Assembly: GCA_002721815.1 (NCBI GenBank)
Contig: PBLQ01000073.1
Span: 1-62,118, forward strand
Length of the DNA stretch: 62,118 bases
Direction: 5' to 3'
DNA from: Myxococcales bacterium
GTDB taxonomy: Bacteria > Myxococcota > UBA727 > GCA-2721815
Shown: positions 1 through 7,417 of the stretch, one piece after another
Position numbering within the stretch: the first letter of the stretch is position 1
How the letters are laid out: each line of letters opens with the position of its first letter
Translations under genes and position numbers: made by a program
The notes under the pieces: model-generated
What the model saw: only the letters and a program-made list of their open reading frames with translations
Database searches by the model: none
What the model was told of the DNA's origin: nothing

Positions 1-58
1 CACCTACACCTACACCTACACCTACACCTACACCTACACCTACACCTACACCTACACC
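1..58. repeat. CACCTA hexanucleotide tandem repeat
   Basis: Nine perfect CACCTA units followed by a partial CACC run from the first base of the window, then ordinary sequence. On the other strand the unit reads TAGGTG. There is no open frame of interest and no palindromic spacer structure. It ends about 55 bp before the first gene. Since it touches the window edge its full length is unknown. It may be a real microsatellite-like tract or the reason an assembly stopped here. Confidence 0.9.
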
Positions 59-101
59 CGAACCTTAATTCCTTTATATTCTTGTTCTGCCTCTTCTCGG
101 G

Positions 102-107
102 TACCCT
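102..107 (+). promoter_or_regulatory. -10 hexamer of a leaderless promoter
   Basis: TACCCT lies exactly 6 nt before the GTG start at 114, with no Shine-Dalgarno sequence between. The transcript is inferred to begin at or next to the start codon. No -35 box is claimed. Confidence 0.5.
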
Positions 108-113
108 TAAGGT

Positions 114-1388
114 GTGCTAAATAATCTTGAAACTGAGATTCTTGTCATCGGTGGAGGGCCAGCAGGATGCGCGGCAGCAATCGAACTTGTAAGATCAGGA
201 CGTAACGTAATAATAATCGATAAGGCAAACTTCCCTCGCGATAAATGTTGTGGAGATGGGCTAACTACAGATGCGCTTCGCATACTTGAAAGTATGGGTC
301 TTAAACCTTCCACCGTTGAAAATTGGAACGAGATTATGAATGTAGTAATTCATTCTCCCAACGGGAACACTATTGAGCTCCCACTTCCTCACGAGAGAGG
401 ACAATACGCCGCAATCGTTCCACGGATAGAACTAGACGAGCGATTACTTGACTTAGCCCGCGATGCGGGAGCATCTATACATACTCCAGTCCGGTTTGAA
501 AGCCTTAGAGAGTTAGACCAACACGTAGAGGTAACGACTTCCAGTGACAGAAAAATTCTAGCCCGCTACGTTATTGCTGCCGATGGAATGTGGTCTTCAG
601 TCCGAAAATATCTTGGTGTAGGAATAAACAACTACAGAGGAGACTGGCATGCTTTTCGTCAGTACTTCTCTCAGACTGGACCAGAAGCACAACACCTTAG
701 GGTCTGGTTTGAGCCTGATTTACTTCCTGGATATATGTGGCTTTTCCCTTTGCCCGGACAGAGGGCAAACATTGGATTCGGCGTGCTACGGGGATCACAT
801 TACGAAATAGGTGACCTAGGAAAACTTTGGAATAACTTGTTAGAGCGTCCACATATCCGTGATGTAATCGGACACAATGCCATCCCAGAGGGAAACCGAA
901 AGGCATGGCCCATACCCTCTCGGTTAATGGAACTTCTTCCTTCCAAAGGAAGAATCCATTTCGTTGGTGATGCGATTGGAGCAGCCGACCCAATGACAGG
1001 AGAGGGTATTGCACAAGCCTTAAGAACAGGCAGGTCATCGGCACTCGCTATTATAAAATCTGGCCCCTTCAAACCTCAAAAAGCCGAGGCAATTTACAAG
1101 AAAGCTATCTCAGCTGAACTAGGACATGACCACCAGTTCGCTGGGCGACTACAAAAGCTTCTAAAAAAGTCAGAAACTACTGAATTAGCTCTTAAACTTG
1201 CCGATTACAACGACTGGACCCGACGAAATTTCGCACGATGGATGTTTGAAGATTATCCACGGGCTCTAGCATTAACTCCTAACAGATGGAGTTCAAATAT
1301 GTTCAATCTAGACGGGGCATACCAAGAAAGCTTGATCAAATCGATTGGCCCTAAAGAAATACCTCAAATAACGATAGGAACAGATTGA
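114..1388 (+). CDS. Geranylgeranyl reductase family FAD-dependent oxidoreductase
   Basis: This is a flavoprotein of the group that reduces isoprenoid double bonds, for example in menaquinone or prenyl lipids. The 424-residue product has an N-terminal FAD-binding GGGPAG motif near residues 13-18, the family signature around CCGDG near residue 45, and a second FAD contact (GDAIGAADPMTGEG) near residue 285. Length and motif order fit the family (about 400 residues). Related actinobacterial proteins include the menaquinone reductase MenJ, but the substrate cannot be read from sequence. GTG at 114 is chosen because a -10-like hexamer sits 6 nt upstream. The next gene overlaps its stop codon, so the two are probably cotranscribed, which suggests a shared role in lipid or isoprenoid metabolism. 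Confidence 0.85.
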   Translation: MLNNLETEILVIGGGPAGCAAAIELVRSGRNVIIIDKANFPRDKCCGDGLTTDALRILESMGLKPSTVENWNEIMNVVIHSPNGNTIELPLPHERGQYAAIVPRIELDERLLDLARDAGASIHTPVRFESLRELDQHVEVTTSSDRKILARYVIAADGMWSSVRKYLGVGINNYRGDWHAFRQYFSQTGPEAQHLRVWFEPDLLPGYMWLFPLPGQRANIGFGVLRGSHYEIGDLGKLWNNLLERPHIRDVIGHNAIPEGNRKAWPIPSRLMELLPSKGRIHFVGDAIGAADPMTGEGIAQALRTGRSSALAIIKSGPFKPQKAEAIYKKAISAELGHDHQFAGRLQKLLKKSETTELALKLADYNDWTRRNFARWMFEDYPRALALTPNRWSSNMFNLDGAYQESLIKSIGPKEIPQITIGTD

Positions 1389-1933
1389 TGGATGATCCGA
1401 TTCTATTAAACCTCCCGCAGAAAGTCGATGACTTTGATTCTGCAGTAGATACGGGATGGGAACTGCTGAGATCTTCTGAAAGTCTAAATCGACTTTTCTA
1501 TATAGCTTCTTCCGTAGGCGATTTTAGTGTTATCTGGCATATTCTGAATCTCACTCAAAAAATCTTGAACCCTAACCGAAAACGCTCAGTAGTTCGGCTT
1601 GCTGTTTTAATTGGAATAGAGTCCATAATCGTAAATCAGGGAATAAAACGCCTTTTCCGAAGAAGCCGGCCAGAGATGGGCTCAAGCAGTCACCCCCATA
1701 AGCTCCGGCAGCCCGCCACATCTAGTTTCCCTAGCGGTCATGCGAGTTCAGCTGTTCTAGCGGCATCGCTGCTTTCGGAAAGCAGCTCTGCTGCGCCTCT
1801 CTTTAAAATAATCGCAGCAGTAGTAGCAACTAGCCGGCTACACGTAAGAGCACATCATGCGTCAGATGTAATCGCAGGTGCTTTGATTGGCTGGTTCTTT
1901 TCAAAACTAGTTCGGTCAATTCAAAGTTTGTAG
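1388..1933 (+). CDS. PAP2-family membrane phosphatase
   Basis: This is a type 2 phosphatidic-acid phosphatase-like enzyme, expected to remove phosphate from a lipid or isoprenyl pyrophosphate at the membrane. All three catalytic motifs are present in order: KRLFRRSRP near residue 87, PSGH near 114, and SRLHVRAHHASD near 148-159, with the catalytic histidines in the last two. Hydrophobic stretches around residues 70-85, 115-145 and at the C-terminus suit an integral membrane protein. The ATG at 1388 shares a base with the stop codon of the reductase before it (TGATG), a sign of translational coupling. A TTG one codon earlier is possible. At 181 residues it is a compact family member. Substrate unknown; undecaprenyl or prenyl pyrophosphate would suit the upstream partner. 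Confidence 0.85.
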   Translation: MDDPILLNLPQKVDDFDSAVDTGWELLRSSESLNRLFYIASSVGDFSVIWHILNLTQKILNPNRKRSVVRLAVLIGIESIIVNQGIKRLFRRSRPEMGSSSHPHKLRQPATSSFPSGHASSAVLAASLLSESSSAAPLFKIIAAVVATSRLHVRAHHASDVIAGALIGWFFSKLVRSIQSL

Positions 1934-1969
1934 TTCCTCAATAAAACAGCGCAGAGAAGTTGAATAGCC

Positions 1970-2146
1970 CTAGCTTGATATTGAGACCGGATCTTCAACA
2001 GGTTCTATCTGCATAATTAGCAGACGAAGGTCTAACAGTAGGTCACTAGCTTCTATAGCTGAAACGACTTCGCGACTTTGCAACCTCGAAAGTTCGGTGT
2101 CGATCATATTAAACGCTTCATTTATTCGTTCATTTGTATCAGTCAT
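1970..2146 (-). CDS. Small hypothetical protein, 58 residues
   Basis: A short frame starts with ATG at 2146 and ends with TAG at 1970-1972. It is preceded by a GGAG Shine-Dalgarno sequence (CCTGGCGGAGAAAC before the ATG). The product is acidic and predicted largely helical, beginning MTDTNERINEAFNMIDTELS, with a leucine-rich stretch (LLLDLRLLIM) near residue 40. I recognise no family. It fills the gap after the LLM oxidoreductase gene on the same strand, 77 bp downstream, and could be its last cistron. The ribosome binding site and amphipathic helical pattern favour a real gene, but homologues would be needed to be sure. Confidence 0.55.
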   Translation of the reverse strand: MTDTNERINEAFNMIDTELSRLQSREVVSAIEASDLLLDLRLLIMQIEPVEDPVSISS

Positions 2147-2223
2147 GTTTCTCCGCCAGGATAATTTTTCCTACTTCTTTAGTATCCCACCTTTTGGGCT
2201 TCCTATACACATTATTTATAACT

Positions 2224-3201
2224 CTATCTTGGAGCTAAGTCACGAATCGCTTGAGAAAGATCTATACCCCCAAATGGCATTACCATTAAGGCCGCTGTGT
2301 TGACACCATTCTTCAAGTATCGATCAATGTGACTTCTGCATTCGTCAGGGGTTCCATGGACTATGAGCTCGTCTACGATGCTATCTGGCATCGCTTCGAG
2401 CGAGTTTGCTCGCTCACCCTGATCCCAGAGATCCCAATGCTCTTGAAGTTGCTCGGTTCTTCCCAACCATTCATGGAAAGCCCTGTACACAGGAACATTG
2501 AGGTATGCGGCGATAGCGCGTTTTGCTTCTCTTCGAACTGTCTCAGTATCTGGATTTGGACATACAAAAATTCGTGCAACAATTTCTTTCCCGCCACCTT
2601 GGCTATGAACAATTTCGGAAACTGTCTTTACATCTTCAGCAGAAAGCCAGTTGATAATCGCTCCATCTCCTTCACGCCCAGCTAGCCGAAGCATCCCCTC
2701 ACGAAGAGCTGCTATGAGGATAGGAACATTCTCCTTGGGAGGTTCCATCCCTAGGCGAAATCCTTTTATCTTGAAAGTCTCATAATCCCCAGAGACTTTT
2801 TCGCCAGTTAGGGCCTGTTTGAGGAAACGAACTACATCACGAGTTTTTTTGTATGGATCAGTAAATGGAATCCCATTCCAATGCTCGACGATTACATTTG
2901 ACGAAGAACCAACTCCAAATGCGAATCGACCAGGGGCTATCGAAGCCATGGTTGCTACCGACTGAGCTAAAAGGGCGGGGCCTCGAGTGAAGGCTGGAAC
3001 AATTGCAGTACCCAGCCTAAGTTCAGGAGCATGGACCGCGGCAAGGGCCAACGGTAAGAAAGCATCAGCCCCATTTGCTTCCGAAGACCAAACTTCTTTG
3101 TAACCTAAATCAACCAACTCACGTAAGCTGGGGCCTTGATCGCTCAGCGAGGTCGGCAGTGGAATCGTCATTGCGTAATTGCCTGAATCCAATTTACCCA
3201 T
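2224..3201 (-). CDS. LLM-class F420-dependent oxidoreductase
   Basis: This is a luciferase-like (beta/alpha)8-barrel oxidoreductase of 325 residues. Members in F420-producing actinobacteria usually use reduced F420 rather than FMN. Family features are the N-terminal LGYKEVWSSEANGADAF segment, the RLGTAIVPAFTRGPALLA strand near residues 60-80, APGRFAFGVGSSS near residue 90, and PILIAALREGMLRLAGREGDGAI near 180-200, which is the usual cofactor-phosphate-binding loop. The start overlaps the end of the upstream dehydrogenase gene by 8 bp, so the two are translationally linked, suggesting a shared acyl-CoA or lipid substrate. CofC, encoded at 11009, supports F420 being made in this cell. The actual substrate is unknown. 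Confidence 0.82.
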   Translation of the reverse strand: MGKLDSGNYAMTIPLPTSLSDQGPSLRELVDLGYKEVWSSEANGADAFLPLALAAVHAPELRLGTAIVPAFTRGPALLAQSVATMASIAPGRFAFGVGSSSNVIVEHWNGIPFTDPYKKTRDVVRFLKQALTGEKVSGDYETFKIKGFRLGMEPPKENVPILIAALREGMLRLAGREGDGAIINWLSAEDVKTVSEIVHSQGGGKEIVARIFVCPNPDTETVRREAKRAIAAYLNVPVYRAFHEWLGRTEQLQEHWDLWDQGERANSLEAMPDSIVDELIVHGTPDECRSHIDRYLKNGVNTAALMVMPFGGIDLSQAIRDLAPR

Positions 3202-4048
3202 AAACGTAGAATCCCTGTCCTGTTTTTCTTCCTAAATGCCCAGCAGTTACCAATCTACGAAGGATAGGTGGCGGAGAGTAAGTTGGTTCTTTGAACTCTT
3301 CATATAGCACTTCAGCTACGAGAAGAAGAGTGTCTAACCCAATGAGGTCTGAGAGTTCAAGAGGTCCTTGCGGGTGGGCACAACCAAACTTCATACCCGC
3401 ATCTATATCTTCCTTAGATGCTTGGCCACGATCATACATGTGCATGGCTTGAAGCAGATAAGGAACTAATAACCGGTTAACAACAAAGCCAGCGCGATCT
3501 ATAGTTGTAATAGGATGCTTTCCCAATATGTCCCTTGTGAAGCTCTCCACAATCTTCAAAGTATTTTCAGAAGTCACCTCTGAAGTGATTAATTCAACTA
3601 GTGGCTGAACAGTAGCTGGGTTGAAAAAATGCATTCCTAGGACTTTCTCACCCCTTGAAGTTGCTGTTGCGATCTCCCCTATGGATATTGATGAAGTGTT
3701 TGAAGCTAAAATTCCATCGGGCTGAACGATCTCATCAAGAGTAGAGAATACTTTTGCCTTTATTTCTGGTGACTCTATGACAGCCTCAATAACAAGATCC
3801 CTGTCAGCTAACTCAGAATATTCGGTGGTAAACGAGAGTTTCGAAAGAAGATTGCCCCTATCTTCTTCAGTCATTTTTTCTCTTGCAACGGCTTTTTCAG
3901 TACTTTGCTCTAGTTTCTGTTGAGCTAGTTCAGCTAAAGAAGCATCAACCTCAACCACGATTGTGTCACAGCCTGATTTGGCTGAAACTTCTGCTATTCC
4001 TGAACCCATCGTTCCGCCGCCTACAACCCCAACTTTACTGATTGACAT
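3194..4048 (-). CDS. 3-hydroxybutyryl-CoA / 3-hydroxyacyl-CoA dehydrogenase
   Basis: This enzyme oxidises or reduces the 3-hydroxyl of an acyl-CoA with NAD(H), in beta-oxidation or butyrate metabolism. The 284-residue protein has the single-domain short form: a Rossmann GGGTMG at residues 10-15, ASNTSS near 118, and the catalytic GMHFFNPATVQPLVE segment near 137-151, where the His belongs to the His-Glu pair. The helical C-terminal domain contains the usual NRLLVPYLL and DIDAGMKFGCAHPQGP features. A GGGAGAAG Shine-Dalgarno sequence precedes the ATG at 4048. It leads a short operon with the overlapping LLM oxidoreductase. The name paaH/hbd/fadB2 cannot be separated from sequence alone. Confidence 0.9.
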   Translation of the reverse strand: MSISKVGVVGGGTMGSGIAEVSAKSGCDTIVVEVDASLAELAQQKLEQSTEKAVAREKMTEEDRGNLLSKLSFTTEYSELADRDLVIEAVIESPEIKAKVFSTLDEIVQPDGILASNTSSISIGEIATATSRGEKVLGMHFFNPATVQPLVELITSEVTSENTLKIVESFTRDILGKHPITTIDRAGFVVNRLLVPYLLQAMHMYDRGQASKEDIDAGMKFGCAHPQGPLELSDLIGLDTLLLVAEVLYEEFKEPTYSPPPILRRLVTAGHLGRKTGQGFYVYG

Positions 4049-4181
4049 TATCTTCTCCCATCTATTGTTGCTTTATCGTACTAGTTAGGGTGTGGCCCTG
4101 ACGAGTGCTAGATGGATTAGATTTTACTACCAGAGGAGGCGCTATCGCCTAAATGTCATACCCTTCAAACATAATTGAGGT

Positions 4182-4334
4182 ATGAATCAACAACTGCATC
4201 TCGTATATTCACAACCTAAAAATTGGGAATTAACTGATCTAGACAAAGAACGGGCAAAGCGTGGAATAGCTGCTTGTCGGAAGGCGCTTGACCAAACTCG
4301 GCCTTTTCTATGGGATAACAATACCGCCGCTTAG
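4182..4334 (+). CDS. Small hypothetical protein, 50 residues
   Basis: An ATG at 4182 opens a 50-residue frame to TAG at 4332-4334, lying between two reverse-strand genes. The product begins MNQQLHLVYSQPKNWELTDL and continues with a basic helix (ERAKRGIAACRKAL) and a short aromatic tail. A GAGG lies only one base before the ATG, too close for a normal ribosome binding site, so initiation is unclear. Composition looks protein-like and both neighbouring genes end or start outside it. No family recognised. It stops 15 bp before the convergent end of the SCP2 gene. Confidence 0.45.
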   Translation: MNQQLHLVYSQPKNWELTDLDKERAKRGIAACRKALDQTRPFLWDNNTAA

Positions 4335-4349
4335 TGGTTGCATAAACAA

Positions 4350-4730
4350 CTAGCTGGGCTCTAGGTCCTCCCACAATTTCCTGTAATTAGGGGAATGTCT
4401 CCAGTCGTGCAAATCAACTAGAAACTTTTTATAATCTCCTTCGACCTTAAGGTCACCTCGCATAAATGCCTCTTCGGTGCTAATCCTTCCAAAAAAGATT
4501 TCTCTGATATCGTCATACTTCGCAGTAAACCTGCATTCAGGGTTGTCTAGTTTTCCTTTTGAAGCCTCAGACACGCTCCCTTCTTTCCAAACTATGTAAT
4601 ACCGTATTTTTCCCTCTGGAGTTCCTGAAATTTCGTACTGGCATGAGATTGATGCCCCCTGAACTTTTGGCAATTTACTTCCAAGGTTCTTTAGTTCCTC
4701 AACCCATTGATCAGATAGAAAGTCAGCCAT
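4350..4730 (-). CDS. SCP2 sterol-binding domain protein
   Basis: This is a single SCP2-type lipid-binding domain of about 126 residues, a fold that holds sterols or acyl-CoAs in a hydrophobic tunnel. Supporting features are the IRYYIVWKEGSVSEAS strand pair, the DNPECRFTAKYDDIREIFFG segment, and the AFMRGDLKVEGDYKKFL motif near residue 95, a hallmark of the family. I start it at the ATG at 4730, which has GAGGAAAG seven bases upstream; an earlier ATG at 4766 would add 12 residues from inside the upstream gene. It overlaps mca by 8 bp. Whether it serves the steroid genes elsewhere in the window is only inference. Confidence 0.8.
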   Translation of the reverse strand: MADFLSDQWVEELKNLGSKLPKVQGASISCQYEISGTPEGKIRYYIVWKEGSVSEASKGKLDNPECRFTAKYDDIREIFFGRISTEEAFMRGDLKVEGDYKKFLVDLHDWRHSPNYRKLWEDLEPS

Positions 4731-5604
4731 TGCTTTCACTTTCCTCAGATTCCCTAATATTCGCAAACAGATCGCTCTCTTCGGCGATTTCCCCTACACG
4801 ACTAAATGCAAGTATGTAGTCATCCCAAGGGTAAGCTTCAGCTGCCGCGCCTGAGGGAAGTCCGAACCAAAATGTTGATTCGGGGTCAACCTGTGTTGCG
4901 TGGGCTAGGAGGGCATCATTCCGTATTTGCCCATACTTTGATACATCAATCTTTGTTGTAATTCTGTGATCCTGAGAAGGTCGTTTAAACCAATCCTCAT
5001 TGAAAGGCGATTCAAGACCTAAATCGAGAAAAACTTTATGCAAAGCTTCGATTCTCTTCCGACTCCAAGTCGTGTAGTAAAGTTTTAAAGGCTGCCATGG
5101 ATCCCCTGCTTCCGGAAATAGGCTGGGGTCACCAGCTGCTTCCCAAGCCGGAATACTTATATCGAAAACTTTTAGGTGATCTGGGTGACGATAGCCTTGT
5201 TGATCATCGGGATATGTAACGATGACATGAGGCCGTTCAGCTCTGATTATCCTTACTAAACGTTCGACTGCTTCTTCTAAGGGGGCCATAGCAAAACAGT
5301 CTGGGTGCTCATTCGCTTCAGAGTCTTCCATTCCAGAATCTCTGAAGCCCAGATAGTGAACAGTGTCATATCCAATAATCTTTGCGGCCTTATCCAATTC
5401 TTCTTTACGTATTGAAGCGATGTTCGATCGAACCTCCGGACGGTCCATGGCCGGGTTCAAGATATCCCCTTCTTCACCCCCAGTGCAGCAAACTAGGGTC
5501 GTCCCAACTCCTAAGTCAGCATAAAGCGCTACAGTTCCTGCACCTTTCGATGATTCATCATCCGGATGAGCGTGAATTGTTAGCAAGCGAAGTTCTTTTG
5601 ACAC
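4723..5604 (-). CDS. mca: Mycothiol S-conjugate amidase (PIG-L/LmbE family)
   Basis: Mca cleaves mycothiol conjugates of electrophiles, releasing a mercapturic acid for export and glucosaminyl-inositol for recycling. The 293-residue protein has the zinc site AHPDDE at residues 12-17 and the third ligand in RHPDH near residue 137. It also has the Mca-type early segment CCTGGEEGDILNPAMD near 39-54 and the IPAWEAAGDP stretch. Length matches the actinobacterial enzyme (about 290) rather than shorter generic LmbE proteins. MshB, the paralogue that acts in mycothiol synthesis, is the main alternative. The GTG at 5604 is chosen because a TATCTT hexamer lies 6 nt upstream. This gene is a strong sign of a mycothiol-using actinobacterium. 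The SCP2 gene follows with an 8 bp overlap. Confidence 0.85.
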   Translation of the reverse strand: MSKELRLLTIHAHPDDESSKGAGTVALYADLGVGTTLVCCTGGEEGDILNPAMDRPEVRSNIASIRKEELDKAAKIIGYDTVHYLGFRDSGMEDSEANEHPDCFAMAPLEEAVERLVRIIRAERPHVIVTYPDDQQGYRHPDHLKVFDISIPAWEAAGDPSLFPEAGDPWQPLKLYYTTWSRKRIEALHKVFLDLGLESPFNEDWFKRPSQDHRITTKIDVSKYGQIRNDALLAHATQVDPESTFWFGLPSGAAAEAYPWDDYILAFSRVGEIAEESDLFANIRESEESESNG

Positions 5605-5610
5605 CCTGTC

Positions 5611-5616
5611 AAGATA
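5611..5616 (-). promoter_or_regulatory. -10 hexamer of a leaderless promoter for mca
   Basis: On the reverse strand TATCTT is followed by GACAGG and then the GTG start at 5604, a spacing of 6 nt. Confidence 0.5.
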
Positions 5617-5752
5617 GCCGCTCTTGCTCCCGAAGTCCTACCTTAATTCTAATAGTTATCTGCATTTCATTTGAAGTTTTTCCTGAAGCGATCTTCATTT
5701 CTGACTGGGGTTTTATTTCAACTACTAAAGGCTAGTTTTTCTTCATTATGTC

Positions 5753-5775
5753 TCAGGACTAAGATCGTGTCCTGA
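5753..5775. promoter_or_regulatory. Inverted repeat between divergent genes, possible operator
   Basis: TCAGGAC and GTCCTGA form a perfect 7 bp inverted repeat with a 9 bp spacer. It lies between mca and the divergent SDR gene, about 50 bp before the SDR start. It is not followed by a T-run, so a terminator is less likely than a dimeric regulator site. No regulator gene is nearby, and short repeats arise by chance. Confidence 0.3.
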
Positions 5776-5826
5776 CTATAGAGATAGAGAACTATCGTTT
5801 TGAAGTCTTTAACAGAGGGAGAAAGT

Positions 5827-6675
5827 GTGAGTGGCAGATTAGAAAATAAAGTAGCTGTTATAACAGGAGGAGCAAGCGGAATCGGGGAAGGCACTGTCCG
5901 TCGCTTCATTGCAGAAGGAGCGAAGTGCGTAATAGCAGATATTCAAAATGACTTGGCAGAGGAACTTGCTGATGAACTGGGTGAGAGCGCTGCCGCTTTT
6001 ACTGTGGATGTAGCGGAGGAAATCCAAGTGGAGGAAGCGGTTAAGTTCGCTGTATCTAAGTTTGGAAGCCTTGACATTATGTTCAATAACGCTGGGATCC
6101 TAGGTTCAGTCGGGCCGATTAGCGAGATAGACGGTGACGGGTGGCTTAGAACCATAGACGTACTTCTGAACAGTGTTTTTTATGGGATCAAACATGCAGC
6201 AAAAGTGATGATTCAACAAGGTTCTGGATCAATTATTAACACTGCTTCGACAGCCGGAGTGCGAGCCGGGCTTGGCCCGCATGTATATACAGCAGCTAAA
6301 CATGGAGTTGTAGGACTTTCACAGTCTGTTGCGACTGAATTAGGCCCACATGGAATTCGTGTGAACGTGATTGCCCCTGGGGGAACAATCTCTGGCTTAA
6401 CAGCGAGGCTTGTGACCGGAGATCATGAGAATCTTGAAAAAGCTTCAACAATTATTGGCGCCCATAACCCTCTAAGGCGTGCTGGGAGGCCTGAAGATAT
6501 CGCAAACGCAGTATTGTACCTTGCCTCGGATGAGGCGAGTTTTACTACTGGTGCTGTTTTGGTTGTAGATGCAGCTGGAGAAACAATTGCTGATAGGAAC
6601 CATCGTTTTGTGGATATGGGTTCCCAAACAGTTCAAGAAGCAAACCATTCTGGAACTAAAAGTAGCTTGAAATAA
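5827..6675 (+). CDS. SDR-family oxidoreductase
   Basis: This is a classical short-chain dehydrogenase/reductase of 282 residues using NAD(P)H. The cofactor motif TGGASGIG lies at residues 13-20, NNAG near 90, and the catalytic YTAAK near 153-157 after a TAS serine. The C-terminal half is typical up to the VVDAAG segment, and an extra hydrophilic tail of about 30 residues follows. The start is placed at GTG 5827 because AGAGGGAG lies 6 bases before it; a TTG at 5800 would add residues that contain this ribosome binding site. It stands alone, divergent from mca. Substrate is not predictable; steroid and hydroxyacyl substrates are common for this class in actinobacteria. Confidence 0.85.
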   Translation: MSGRLENKVAVITGGASGIGEGTVRRFIAEGAKCVIADIQNDLAEELADELGESAAAFTVDVAEEIQVEEAVKFAVSKFGSLDIMFNNAGILGSVGPISEIDGDGWLRTIDVLLNSVFYGIKHAAKVMIQQGSGSIINTASTAGVRAGLGPHVYTAAKHGVVGLSQSVATELGPHGIRVNVIAPGGTISGLTARLVTGDHENLEKASTIIGAHNPLRRAGRPEDIANAVLYLASDEASFTTGAVLVVDAAGETIADRNHRFVDMGSQTVQEANHSGTKSSLK

Positions 6676-6741
6676 CTAACATTCACCTTCAAAGTAATGA
6701 GGGTGACAATTTTATATGTCTGGCGAATTACCGGAATGACG

Positions 6742-6945
6742 TCAGTCGTTTAGGACAAAGGTTATTTTCAGCGTGACCCTATATTCAGTTATAGTTCCGT
6801 TCTCAACAACTACCTTTTGGTCTTGGACCCAAGCTCCTTTGACATTATCAAGGGTGCTAGCTGCTCGTTCCACACCGCGTTTCGTTGCGTCATCAAAACT
6901 TATGGGCGAAGAAGAAATAACTTCTGTTATTCGTGCGATTGACAT
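6742..6945 (-). CDS. Dodecin family flavin-binding protein
   Basis: The 67-residue product matches dodecin along its whole length: an N-terminal strand (ARITEVISSSPISFDDA), a single helix (KRGVERAASTLDNVKGAW) and two C-terminal strands ending in EYRVTLKITFVL. Dodecins form hollow twelve-subunit shells that store or buffer riboflavin, FMN or FAD, and sometimes CoA. The tryptophan in GAWVQDQK corresponds to the residue that stacks on the flavin ring. AAGGGG upstream of the ATG at 6945 is a good ribosome binding site. A flavin store fits a genome region rich in flavoenzymes, but this is context only. Confidence 0.88.
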   Translation of the reverse strand: MSIARITEVISSSPISFDDATKRGVERAASTLDNVKGAWVQDQKVVVENGTITEYRVTLKITFVLND

Positions 6946-7010
6946 ATTGTCCCCTTGAATTTATTTGAAGTGTAGCGACGTGGCAGGAAGTTAATCAACA
7001 GCCAGGAGCT

Positions 7011-7337
7011 CTAATCGCTATTATTTTCGAAGCTGGGTACTTCCACTCCCGGCAGGTAATAGGTAAACATATCTACGATAATTGCCATTACTTGGTTAGG
7101 GTCTACTCCACCCTTTCCCGAGTCAATCGTTATGACGTTACTATTCATTGTAATTTTATCTACGCCTCCAAGTTCGAAGATAGCTTTTGCCAATTTGTCT
7201 GGAGGTCGTTCGCCTAGGATCTCATTTGATGATTCATATCGCTCATGGTCCATTCCGGTAATGCTCCGGTTTATTTCATAGCGCTGAACGCCAGGCTTTG
7301 AAGAAGATTTTTGTACCACAGTCACAGGTTGTCCCAT
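7011..7337 (-). CDS. Nfu/NifU N-terminal-domain-like protein without the Fe-S domain
   Basis: The roughly 108-residue product resembles the Nfu N-terminal domain: a basic first part (VQKSSSKPGVQRYEINRS) and then DKLAKAIFELGGVDKITMNS followed by VITID, close to the PLAxALFxIPGV pattern of that family. The C-terminal CxxC domain that carries the iron-sulfur cluster in full Nfu proteins is absent. Start choice is uncertain: ATG 7337 follows a TACGAT hexamer by 9 nt, while GTG 7385 would add 16 residues unlike the domain. It follows rnhB on the same strand. A scaffold or accessory role in Fe-S or general protein interaction is possible, but no function should be assigned. Confidence 0.6.
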   Translation of the reverse strand: MGQPVTVVQKSSSKPGVQRYEINRSITGMDHERYESSNEILGERPPDKLAKAIFELGGVDKITMNSNVITIDSGKGGVDPNQVMAIIVDMFTYYLPGVEVPSFENNSD

Positions 7338-7346
7338 AAGAACATG

Positions 7347-7352
7347 ATCGTA
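7347..7352 (-). promoter_or_regulatory. Possible -10 hexamer before the Nfu-N-like gene
   Basis: TACGAT on the reverse strand lies 9 nt before the ATG at 7337, and no Shine-Dalgarno sequence is seen. Confidence 0.35.
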
Positions 7353-7417
7353 CTGCCCAAAAGCGCAAAGTTGCGAGATATACACAAATTGTGTGAGAAA
7401 TTATTAAATCTTAGAAT

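Noticed and set aside
1-58. CRISPR array or chromosome telomere
   Set aside because: The unit is 6 bp with no spacers, which excludes CRISPR. A single edge tract is not evidence for a linear chromosome end.
6683-6706. TCACC...GGTGA inverted repeat between convergent genes as a terminator
   Set aside because: The stem is only 5 bp with a 14-base loop and only a weak T-run follows, so it cannot be supported.
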